Part shown: piece after piece, positions 52,528 through 60,915 of the stretch
Position numbering within the stretch: position 1 is the stretch's first letter
How the letters are laid out: every line of letters starts with the position of its first letter
Assembly (NCBI GenBank): GCA_028285085.1
Contig: JANQQI010000080.1
Coordinates: 1-64,000, forward strand
Direction: 5' to 3'
Length of the DNA: 64,000 bases
DNA from: Saprospiraceae bacterium
GTDB taxonomy: Bacteria; Bacteroidota; Bacteroidia; Chitinophagales; Saprospiraceae
Notes under the pieces: model-generated
Databases searched by the model: none
What the model was told of the DNA's origin: nothing
Seen by the model: the letters and a program-made list of their open reading frames with translations, nothing else
Position numbers and translations under genes: made by a program

Positions 52528-54282
52528 TTAATCTTGATCAAAATATTTCTGTTGAACGAATGGCGTGGGTTGTGCTCTGGTGGTCTCCCGGATAAAAATG
52601 ATCATATCGAAATGGTCCGGGATAATCCCTTTGATAAAAAAATCATTCGGCTGGGTTGAATCGTAATAATTACCAATGCTTCTAAACTGCTGATTGGTAG
52701 CGAACCAATCTCTAACGGCTCCTTCTTCGGGAATCGCTCTTAGATCAAGTAAACAAATACCACAACCTGCTTCCATAAATAGACCTTCGAGTGTGCCCAC
52801 TGGAGGTGCCTCCACTTCAAAAACATTGAGCTTTCGCTGCGGGCCGCTGTAATCCCAGGCTTGCACCGTACCGGTTCCAAATAAAGTACCAATCACCAAG
52901 ACATCATCTGGATAGCGTTGCTTCAGAAAGGTGCCCATCTTATCGCCATCGCTTTTGGTGTTCATTTGAGTTTTCGTCGCATGTAAATTATGCACCCAGG
53001 CAATTGTACCATACTCATCCAATTGATCTAAGTATTCTACATTGTCCGCGAGTCCAATTTCGCGCGCATTAATCCGCTTTAGGGATTTATCAAAATAGCC
53101 ATTAAAACTTTCGAATAAAGTGATGACATCAATTAATAGTACTTGCAGCCTATCTATTTCCTTTTCATTCATTCGCGCCAAGAAAAGAGGTTTTCTTATT
53201 TTGATTCTTTGGATGGCATATTGTACTTGGTCTTTCCAGTCGCTTCGCTCTTGAAAATTTAATTCAGTCAAATAATACTTTCGACCTTTGTAGGGATTTT
53301 TGATAGCTTCCAATATTGGAGACAAATCGTTTAATAAATCTTGATCTGCAGTAGCTGCCAATAAGGTATTTAGACTATCAACTTTATTTCCAAAGCTTCG
53401 GTATAATTGATTTTCTGTTTCCCAGTCATCCCAGGAAAAAATATAGTTTAAATTGAATTGTAATATATGTTTACTTCTATTAAGTGCCGTTTTAGCTAAC
53501 TGCCTCTTTTTCAACCAAACCCGCTTTGCATTTGTGTTAAGAAGTTCCGATTTATGTTGATCGTACAAATCAACAAGTAATTGCATTAATTCTACTAACT
53601 CGTAATAAGTAGATAAAGATTGTGCCTCTAGTCTTTTGTAAAATTCATTTCTATTTGTGACAAAATGGGCAATATCATTTTCAAATAAACCTGACCAGTG
53701 AGTCGTAACCAGGTCAATATCTTCAACTTTATTTTTTTCTAGAAAAATCACAGCTTCATTTGCAGATTCTATTAATCTAAATACATCAATTCCAGAATAT
53801 TCGATTTTCCCACCTTTTGCAGCATACGTTCGCATCCACTTAATCATATTGGCAATTTCCTCGGTATTCCATACCCAGCCTCTTTGCTCATTTAACGCTT
53901 CGTATAAATCTAGTTCCGCACCGTGGATATATTCATTCACCTTGGTGCCTTTTACTAAATCGTATTCAATGCCCAGCTTAGAAAACTTTTTCTGGGTGAG
54001 TAAGTAGCGGACTATTTTATCTTTAATTTCAAAAAACTCCTTAGTGCCGTGCGTACCTTCTCCCAGCAAGATGAGTTTCTCATCGTCAATGACTTTATTT
54101 AAAAAAAGTAAGTCTTTTTTATAAGTATCAGGATCTGTTGATTTTATGGAATACACATTATCCTTTACCCAATCCACTAATGCTTCGGGGTAAGTTTCCG
54201 TTTGACTAAAAACAGGCTGGATAATCAGAATGAATAAAAAAATAGAGAATGTAATCCGGGGATTTGATTTGAATTGAATCAT
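52528..54282 (-). CDS. Exported erythromycin esterase-family protein
   Basis: A 584-aa protein with a signal peptide (FSIFLFILIIQPVFSQ). The erythromycin-esterase fold is marked by LILLGEGTHGTKEFFEIKDK (about 72-91, catalytic Glu/His), LGIEYDLVKGTKVNEYI and YSGIDVFRL, and by AWVHNLHATKTQ further on. Clinical Ere enzymes are cytosolic and around 400-420 aa; this one is exported and longer, with a helical middle insert and a distinct C-terminal part (GCGICLLDLRAIPEEGAVRD). A macrolide role is not implied. AT-rich codon use is notable in the central third. Confidence 0.85.
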   Translation of the reverse strand: MIQFKSNPRITFSIFLFILIIQPVFSQTETYPEALVDWVKDNVYSIKSTDPDTYKKDLLFLNKVIDDEKLILLGEGTHGTKEFFEIKDKIVRYLLTQKKFSKLGIEYDLVKGTKVNEYIHGAELDLYEALNEQRGWVWNTEEIANMIKWMRTYAAKGGKIEYSGIDVFRLIESANEAVIFLEKNKVEDIDLVTTHWSGLFENDIAHFVTNRNEFYKRLEAQSLSTYYELVELMQLLVDLYDQHKSELLNTNAKRVWLKKRQLAKTALNRSKHILQFNLNYIFSWDDWETENQLYRSFGNKVDSLNTLLAATADQDLLNDLSPILEAIKNPYKGRKYYLTELNFQERSDWKDQVQYAIQRIKIRKPLFLARMNEKEIDRLQVLLIDVITLFESFNGYFDKSLKRINAREIGLADNVEYLDQLDEYGTIAWVHNLHATKTQMNTKSDGDKMGTFLKQRYPDDVLVIGTLFGTGTVQAWDYSGPQRKLNVFEVEAPPVGTLEGLFMEAGCGICLLDLRAIPEEGAVRDWFATNQQFRSIGNYYDSTQPNDFFIKGIIPDHFDMIIFIRETTRAQPTPFVQQKYFDQD

Positions 54283-54557
54283 TTGGCTTTTTATATTTTT
54301 TTCAAAAAAAATAAAGCCCGGAAGTGTAAGGAATAGCGAAATACCCCTTTAAAGGATATTTTACGTCAATATCGGAATAAATTAAAGAAAAACCGCAGTA
54401 TTCAATTTTAAATCTGTCGTATTTCGACGCTTTATGAAAAGTTTTACTGTAGAACATCAGATAATCAACGATTGCCACGTGACGTTATCTTGTTCTACTC
54501 TATAGCCCATTAAGCTTTTCCAGAGCATATGGCCAGTGGCTCCTTCTCTTTTTTCTA

Positions 54558-55964
54558 CTAATAAATGACTATCGTCTGGCGGCCATATTTTGACAGGAGG
54601 AAATAAATTCCTTTTTGATCAAGTTGTACTTCCTGACTTTGAGCCAGGAGCATTTTTTTCACTACCCTACCGTAAACATCTACGATGGTCAGCTCATCAT
54701 CGTTAGACAAAGCAGCATCCGTTTCGATATAAAAAGTACCGTGGCTGGGGTTAGGATAGACATTAACCGTAGTCGACTTAATGTTGCTCGTTGCGACACT
54801 GGTCGTCGCACAAGCGTCTAGTTTAGCATCAATTTGGTTTAGCAAGGCCCAAAGATAAATGTGATAATCTTTGGTATGGAATCCCGAAAGAAGGAATTCA
54901 AGACCACCTTCTAATGGCAACAGATCATTGGGACGTTGGTCGGTTGCATCTTCGATGTAATCAATGGCTAAGACCGTCTTTGTAGCGGAAGTTCTTTTAT
55001 TCCTTGCCAGATACAGGCTATCGAAAGCAATGAAATTCGGGCCGCCACCAAGATTATAATTGGCATCGGGTGCGATGTAATAACGCAAATAAGCACTCTC
55101 CGCACTGTATATCAGAGAGTCATGTACAAACCAATCTTCTGCCAGATTAACGGTCCGATAGACAAGACCACTATCCGCTAAAACTTGATTGAAGACCGGA
55201 AGTGTCGTAACCAACGCGGGGATGGTCTGTGCCTCCTTGAAACTCCTCCAATTGTGGATACATCCGCACTCATTTTTTTGGGTGCACAGCGGAATATTTT
55301 CCCATTGCCCACCAAGGTAACTACCAGAACTGGCGTGAACGTATGGCATACCACCTAAGGCTGCAGTCACTAACCTGGATCTGAGATCGGGATTATTATC
55401 AAAGAGGTCGCGTAGGAGCATGGCCAGTAAAAATGAACCTTGAGAATGACCAGCAAGTATGATCCGATTACCGTTGTTGTGGCTATCGAGATAGTGCAAA
55501 AATGCCGCTTTGATATCGCTATAAGTCGAAATCAATGCCGCCGCTCGGGTGCTATCGGAATAAACGGGATTCAGAAAAGAAGCGGGGCTCGCTTGTCGAT
55601 ACCTCGGCGCAAAGAAGCGACCATATTTTGCCAAGAGTGCTCCCTGGACAAGAATAGTAGCTGAAATGAGAGCAAAAGGCTGATCACTAAGCTCTACCAC
55701 TGTTGGATTACTTGGTGGATCAATCAATTGAGTGGGGTGCACCCAAAAGACATCTACTCCGGTATTGGTGGTCGATTGGTTATCCACCTCAATTAGGGAA
55801 TCAATGCTAAGATCTTTGCTGATGACCGCTATATCTAGGTCATAATTCTCCACCAAATTAAGGAGTTTATCAGGATGATAATACCAATTGGTGAGATCGC
55901 TATAATCGGTTTGAGCAAAGGAAAAATTATAGATAAGGAGGAAAAAGAGTATCGACTTGCGCAT
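54558..55964 (-). CDS. DUF3089 alpha/beta-hydrolase with T9SS type A tail
   Basis: A 468-aa secreted hydrolase. Signal peptide 1-17. The DUF3089 domain (about 60-370) shows VFWVHPTQL, GRFFAPRYRQASPASFLNPV, the nucleophile elbow AGHSQGS near residue 170 and WRSFKEAQTIP. The C-terminus is a type A sorting tail (VYPNPSHGTFYIETD, IVDVYGRVVKKM, GIYFLLS). Probably a surface or extracellular esterase/lipase-like enzyme. It lies on the same strand as the erythromycin esterase-like gene but 275 nt away. Confidence 0.87.
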   Translation of the reverse strand: MRKSILFFLLIYNFSFAQTDYSDLTNWYYHPDKLLNLVENYDLDIAVISKDLSIDSLIEVDNQSTTNTGVDVFWVHPTQLIDPPSNPTVVELSDQPFALISATILVQGALLAKYGRFFAPRYRQASPASFLNPVYSDSTRAAALISTYSDIKAAFLHYLDSHNNGNRIILAGHSQGSFLLAMLLRDLFDNNPDLRSRLVTAALGGMPYVHASSGSYLGGQWENIPLCTQKNECGCIHNWRSFKEAQTIPALVTTLPVFNQVLADSGLVYRTVNLAEDWFVHDSLIYSAESAYLRYYIAPDANYNLGGGPNFIAFDSLYLARNKRTSATKTVLAIDYIEDATDQRPNDLLPLEGGLEFLLSGFHTKDYHIYLWALLNQIDAKLDACATTSVATSNIKSTTVNVYPNPSHGTFYIETDAALSNDDELTIVDVYGRVVKKMLLAQSQEVQLDQKGIYFLLSKYGRQTIVIY

Positions 55965-56262
55965 GCTTTGTGGTGGTTTCAGAAATCTTCAGGCGTTCTA
56001 ATAATAGGACTTGTCTTTTGCTAAAAAGTTTAATCATGATAATTAAAAAATACCAAGGTCAGACAACGTCATTAATAAATGCTAATATTCAATTGCATCT
56101 GTTAGCTCAATTACTTACCATCTGAAATAGCGCATAGTTGATTCACATATATTTACATTTAATACAAATCATACTAACAAGATTAACAACTCCACTTATC
56201 TATTACTCCAGTTTATCATTACGGAGTAAAGAATTCTGATTAGAAAAAATTATATTTATAAT

Positions 56263-57834
56263 TCAACGATTTTCACCGATTACTATAGATAATTTTTCAA
56301 TAAATTTAAAAAGCTTAGTATCCTCTATCTCTTCAATTTCCATGATGTTAAAAAGTTTCCAATTATCAACTTTCGCCCATTTCTTATCGGGCTCTAAGTT
56401 TTTAAATGACTGAAATTTTCCAAGTGACTGCTTTACATTTTTGCCATAAACTTTATCCAATGCTTTCTGACTTATATAATTCTCAGTCGATCTATACTCT
56501 GTAATAAATACGTCAAATCCTAACATCTTGCAGAATTTAGTAAATTTTTTCTTTGTATCACTAACTTCTTCTTCTGAACTATTCAAGTCACTATCTATAA
56601 TAATAGAATAAGATTCAGCTCCTAATCTTTTATACTCTTGAAGTTCCGTTTGTATTCTTTCAGTTTTTCCAGTAACATATTCAGCCCCCCCAAGATCAAT
56701 TACAATTACTTCATTTTCAATATGGAACTTCGCCAACAACTCTTTAAAAACCTTTATATCTGTTCTTCCTTCTACTAATAAGATATGAGATCCTCCTAAG
56801 TTTAAATACTTACTATATCCTAATTGAATTACTGCTTTTGAAATTTCTAGATGACTTTGCTCACTAAAGTCTACAAGATTAAATTTTGGAAATTCAATAT
56901 TTTCTTCTTTCACCAAAGTATAAACAAAATCTCCCATTGTTCTGGCTAATCCAATTGAATGAGTTGTGGCAATTACCCCATAACTTGCTCTTAAAGAAAG
57001 TGATCTCACAAAAGCTTCTTGAAGTTTTGGATGAAGAGAGTTTTCAGGCTCATCAATAAAAATAAAATCAGGTTCACTAAAAACAGCATTTCCCAAAGAT
57101 ATTATCAGATGGCTAATACCTGATCCGAGTTCATCTAATCTAAAAGAGCCATATTCATTATCAATGATAAAATTATCTGTAGTAGTCGAAATATTTAGCT
57201 CTGAAAAGCCTAAAATTAATTGTAATTCTTTTTTAAGTTGTTGTATTTTTTTTCTATTCTTAACTAATCTCCCCGTAGACCAAGAATGCCATGTGTTAAC
57301 AAATTGGTCTGAATTCCTCATATTATACAACTGAGTTAGAAAGCCACTTTCTTTTTTTTTATTACTAAAAAATGGTGTTCTATGGGCTCCAATGTAAATT
57401 GATTTTCTAAAGAGACTCCATATGATTGGCATTTCATCATACTCGATTAATGAAACATTTTGAGAGTTTTTGTATAACTCTAATTGAACTTTGTTAGTAT
57501 CTTCGGTATATCTTGACCATGGCAATATTTTAATTTTATATTCATTACCCACGTTAATTATTATTTCAATGAAACGTTCAGTATTATTCTGAGAGCGTAG
57601 TTCACTAAACCGTACATCTCCAGTTGCTCCCTGTAACAAAAATGGATTATTATCATTATTCTCCATTTTTGTACTTCTAAAAATATCGCTGAATTCATAA
57701 AACAACTTGATTAAGTTACTTTTCCCCACATTATTTACGCCCAAGATAAACGTCACTCCTTTATTAACCTTTATTTCAATTGGAGAACCTTCATTAAAAT
57801 TCCTATAATTTCTAATTTTAATTCTTGCTAGCAT
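56263..57834 (-). CDS. OLD-family ATPase/TOPRIM nuclease
   Basis: A 523-aa AAA/ABC-type ATPase fused to a TOPRIM nuclease, as in P2 Old and GajA. Walker A is GVNNVGKS at 32-39. The ABC signature region is LDELGSGISHL, Walker B is FIFIDEPENSLHPK near 260, and TTHSIG is the switch histidine. TOPRIM starts near 350: ILLVEGRTD (catalytic Glu) and IIIDSDLNS near 413 (DxD metal site). All key residues are intact. It has no helicase (GajB-like) partner nearby, so it would be a class 1 solitary OLD. The gene is markedly AT-rich compared with its flanks, suggesting transfer. A defence role is likely but unproven. Confidence 0.9.
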   Translation of the reverse strand: MLARIKIRNYRNFNEGSPIEIKVNKGVTFILGVNNVGKSNLIKLFYEFSDIFRSTKMENNDNNPFLLQGATGDVRFSELRSQNNTERFIEIIINVGNEYKIKILPWSRYTEDTNKVQLELYKNSQNVSLIEYDEMPIIWSLFRKSIYIGAHRTPFFSNKKKESGFLTQLYNMRNSDQFVNTWHSWSTGRLVKNRKKIQQLKKELQLILGFSELNISTTTDNFIIDNEYGSFRLDELGSGISHLIISLGNAVFSEPDFIFIDEPENSLHPKLQEAFVRSLSLRASYGVIATTHSIGLARTMGDFVYTLVKEENIEFPKFNLVDFSEQSHLEISKAVIQLGYSKYLNLGGSHILLVEGRTDIKVFKELLAKFHIENEVIVIDLGGAEYVTGKTERIQTELQEYKRLGAESYSIIIDSDLNSSEEEVSDTKKKFTKFCKMLGFDVFITEYRSTENYISQKALDKVYGKNVKQSLGKFQSFKNLEPDKKWAKVDNWKLFNIMEIEEIEDTKLFKFIEKLSIVIGENR

Positions 57835-57864
57835 ATTACTGAATATATCTTTTCTAGATAATAT

Positions 57865-57888
57865 TTTAGTTTAGTTTAGTTTAGTTTA
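57865..57888. repeat. TTTAG pentanucleotide microsatellite in the OLD gene leader
   Basis: Four perfect TTTAG units and a partial fifth lie 31-54 nt upstream of the OLD start. The block is bracketed by ATATTTTA and TAAAATAT, which are complementary. The location is where core promoter elements would lie, so slippage could alter expression. Confidence 0.6.
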
Positions 57889-57948
57889 AAATATAGAAAA
57901 CAGTTATAATACACAAGAAAGTCATCCACTTTCGATTTTATTCGACCC

Positions 57949-60363
57949 CTACTCCACCCCATATTTGGTCTTCTCCTCGGCTGACAAATCCGGTAAATAA
58001 TCAAAGCGTTGCTCGACCAGGTAAGGTGCAAAAGGCAGTGAACGCAAACTGCCGTAAGTATTCTCCAAAATCAGATGGGCATCATCGGGTGAAAACTGAA
58101 TGGCTTTAACATCCGAATTCCCTCCACTAATCGTAACGACCAATTGGCCTTCCGTGCCCCAGATTTTGGCGGTTTGATCTTCCGAGCCAGAAGCCAGGAA
58201 ACGGCCATCCGAGGAATAATCAAGGTCGTTGATTTCCATATTGTGGGCTTTGAAATTAAGCAGGGGCTGGCCTTCGGCCGACCAAATAATAATCCGATGA
58301 TCCCAGCTACCCGACGCCAGTCGATCTCCCGAGGGGCTCCAGCACAGCGCTGACACCGATTGTTTATGCCCCGACCAGCTCCGTACTAATTCATTCTCTT
58401 CAAGGTTTTCGGGGACTCGCCATTCGTAAATTTCACCATTGTGGTCCCCCGCCGCCAATATTTCACCATTGGGAGACCAGGCGAGACTCGCTAGTAATTC
58501 TCTATACCCACTTAGATAACGGGTTTTAGCATTTTTAAAATCCCATACAACAAGGCCAAAATTGATACTGCCAACAATAAACATCGCTACGCGTTCTCCC
58601 TGGAACTCGGCTTGCACTATATTTTCGTCCAAAGTATATCCTCCCAGATATGCCAGCCGCCCCTGATCATTAAGTTGCCAAACCTGAGCCTGTTTCTCCT
58701 CTTTATCGTGTATCAAAAAGTAACGTCCGTCAGCGGAAGAAGCGACAATTTCAAAAGATTCCGATAGCCACCGTCGTCCATAATCACTACTATTCATAAA
58801 CCAATGGCAAATCTGGTTTTCCTTGGCACTAACGATAGTGAGCGTATCCCCGGCAAAATGCGAGGTCAACAACCGATGATTGCTTTCAAAGACATACGCC
58901 CCGATCGATCCGGCTAAATCCCAAAATCTCATCCGCTGATCAAAACCGTACGTCAATAAACGCTCTTGGTTTGGAAAGAAGATCATTTTTCGAATATCAT
59001 CCGTGTGCCCACCAAGACGGCCCACCGGAATAGCTTGATTATAATTGATGGCCCATAAACGTGCTTTCTTTTCCCAAGAAGCTGCAGCTAAACGCTTGCG
59101 GTCACGATTACCGGGTAAAAAAATGCTCTGAGAGGCTCTTTGATTTAAATCAAACAGGGATTTGCCATAATTCTCTCCCTCTTTCAAATCATAAACAATA
59201 TCTCCTAATAAAAACTGTAGACCATCTTCTGAAAAGCTCGCTTGGCTGGTTTTCGTGTAGCTACCCTCTGCGATAACCTTACTGTTCAAATCATATAAAA
59301 TACTTCGAGAATAACCATTTGACAACATGAAATGCTGCTTGTCTGGGGACAAGCTCACTCTGGGATCATAAATGGCTTTATCCGCGTGTGTCAATACCAT
59401 TTTTAGCTTTTTATTCGCATCAATTTCGTAAATCACCACCCGACGCTCGTGATCGGCAGCAATCAGCCATTCTGAATCGAGACTGAAATTACAATAGGTA
59501 ACACTTCCATTCAGCCCCGAAAGGGTATCCAGTAACTCCCCCTCCAGATTATAGAGCCAACCGGCGCCCATCGTCCCCGTAACCAAAATATACTGCCCGT
59601 TCGGTGAGAACTGAACCGAGCGCGGAATCAGATCACCCGTCGAAAAAGTCAGCCTTGGCGTTTCGGCTAGTTTACCATTGCGAAAAGGGATTACTTGGGG
59701 TGTGAATTCACTAATCACAATGAAGCTAGAGTCAAAAGGATTGTAATTACGACGATCAAATTCATAGCCATTAGACTGGCTTTCTGCCAGAAGTTGCCCC
59801 TCGTGGTCAAAAATTTTGATCTGCCCTTCGCCTCTGGAAAAAGCGGTGATGAAACGGCCATCAGCGGTAATATCCAGATCATCTACTTCCACATGATCCG
59901 GCCAACCAATCGGCACAGTACGGTGGCAAAATAGACGTCGCTCACCGTCATCATCCAAATGATAGACCGAAGAATACAAGGCGCCCCGGGCATCATCATT
60001 GTCATCCATCGCTACGGCATAACGCGCCAATTGATAGGCCTTGGCCGCGTCATCATCTTTTTGTAACGCCAGTACCGAGCGCGCGGTCAGAGCCAAGGAG
60101 CGTGCGCGATTACGCTCTTTCTTAATGGTTTCGATATAACCATTTTGTGCTTTATTCAGCCAAGCGGCCAGCTCTGTTTCATCCACTTCGGGGCAGCCAC
60201 TTGCCGCCTCAAACTGCTGAATGGCTTTTTCAAATTGTAGCGCTTCGTAGGCCGCTTGTCCTCGTTCAAGCAGGGTTTGATAACAGTTGGATTGGGCAAG
60301 AGTGCTTGAACTGCAGACGCAAAAGCAACAAACAAATAAAAGGAGAAAGCGAAATTGGGACAT
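57949..60363 (-). CDS. Secreted TPR/WD40-repeat protein
   Basis: An 804-aa exported protein. Signal peptide about 1-24 (FCVCSSSTLAQ). Residues 27-60 are a TPR-like hairpin (LLERGQAAYEALQFEKAIQQ). A helical segment (about 80-135: ARSLALTARSVLAL, YQLARYAVAMDDNDDARGAL) resembles the linker preceding WD40 domains in STAND NTPases, but no NTPase domain is present. From about 140 to 780 there are roughly 13 WD40-type blades, clearest near the C-terminus (SGHKQSVSALCWSPSGDRLA, SGSWDHRIIIWS, SGSEDQTAKIWG). It ends in LSAEEKTKYGVE. Probably a periplasmic or surface scaffold; partner unknown. Confidence 0.85.
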   Translation of the reverse strand: MSQFRFLLLFVCCFCVCSSSTLAQSNCYQTLLERGQAAYEALQFEKAIQQFEAASGCPEVDETELAAWLNKAQNGYIETIKKERNRARSLALTARSVLALQKDDDAAKAYQLARYAVAMDDNDDARGALYSSVYHLDDDGERRLFCHRTVPIGWPDHVEVDDLDITADGRFITAFSRGEGQIKIFDHEGQLLAESQSNGYEFDRRNYNPFDSSFIVISEFTPQVIPFRNGKLAETPRLTFSTGDLIPRSVQFSPNGQYILVTGTMGAGWLYNLEGELLDTLSGLNGSVTYCNFSLDSEWLIAADHERRVVIYEIDANKKLKMVLTHADKAIYDPRVSLSPDKQHFMLSNGYSRSILYDLNSKVIAEGSYTKTSQASFSEDGLQFLLGDIVYDLKEGENYGKSLFDLNQRASQSIFLPGNRDRKRLAAASWEKKARLWAINYNQAIPVGRLGGHTDDIRKMIFFPNQERLLTYGFDQRMRFWDLAGSIGAYVFESNHRLLTSHFAGDTLTIVSAKENQICHWFMNSSDYGRRWLSESFEIVASSADGRYFLIHDKEEKQAQVWQLNDQGRLAYLGGYTLDENIVQAEFQGERVAMFIVGSINFGLVVWDFKNAKTRYLSGYRELLASLAWSPNGEILAAGDHNGEIYEWRVPENLEENELVRSWSGHKQSVSALCWSPSGDRLASGSWDHRIIIWSAEGQPLLNFKAHNMEINDLDYSSDGRFLASGSEDQTAKIWGTEGQLVVTISGGNSDVKAIQFSPDDAHLILENTYGSLRSLPFAPYLVEQRFDYLPDLSAEEKTKYGVE

Positions 60364-60915
60364 GGTATTTGTATTAACCGGTTAGCGTTACCGTGGTAGA
60401 TGTATTTTTGATTAGAGGGTGATCTAAGTGGTTCGTTTAGTAGCGAATAGTCTTTTACAGATTTTCACTCTTAGTTTAAAATATAGTAGTCGCATTGAAT
60501 ACTGTCTTTTAAACCCGATAAAGTATGAGTAATGACAGAGTGTGTTTATCAAATTAAAGGAAACACGAAACACAGCGGCGGGCTTTGAGGGAGGGATCCC
60601 ACCCACAGCCGCCACCGCCGACCATTTTTGGCCGCAATATTTTTTAGGCATATCACTTCCAGCCTTTGCCAAAAGTATTTTATAGACAAAAGGTAAAACC
60701 AATAATTTTAGAAATATTTCCTACTATCTATAGATTCCATTTTTTCAAAATTCCATAAATCAATTATGCCATTTCCCGACAAAAACACTATAACAAACTG
60801 ATTTACAAAGACAAAAAATTTAAAAAAAGTTGGGTTTTAGAAATAAAAATTGCCAAAACAGATCACCATTACACAAGTAAAACCTCAATTCAACCTGCCC
60901 CTCAGCCAAATTGGA
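60364..60915. other. Intergenic gap between WD40 genes, contains repeat copy B
   Basis: No gene is supported. The 92-aa open frame at 60424-60702 on the minus strand exists mainly because the GC-rich repeat copy has no stop codons, and it lacks recognisable domains. The rest is AT-rich. Confidence 0.55.
60580..60671 (-). repeat. 92-bp GC-rich dispersed repeat, copy B
   Basis: The reverse complement of this block aligns along its whole 92-bp length with 15698-15789 (copy A), with a few single-base gaps. The palindromic centre is GGGATCCC in this copy. The GC-rich content contrasts sharply with the AT-rich flanks. Confidence 0.6.

Noticed and set aside
52528-54282. Macrolide resistance gene
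   Set aside because: The protein is an exported, longer relative of erythromycin esterases. Family membership alone does not show macrolide hydrolysis.
54455-54557. Coding remnant after the DUF3089 gene stop
   Set aside because: A different frame stays open for about 50 codons across the stop, but it shows no similarity to a sorting domain or any motif I know, so chance is more likely.
56263-57834. Gabija system (GajA with GajB)
   Set aside because: The OLD protein fits GajA in domain plan, but no UvrD-like helicase gene is next to it.
57861-57894. TTTAG tract as a CRISPR or telomere-like array
   Set aside because: The units are only five bases with no spacers. It is a simple microsatellite.
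60424-60702. 92-aa open frame on the minus strand
   Set aside because: It is open mainly because of the GC-rich repeat copy B. It has no signal, domain or consistent codon use outside the repeat.
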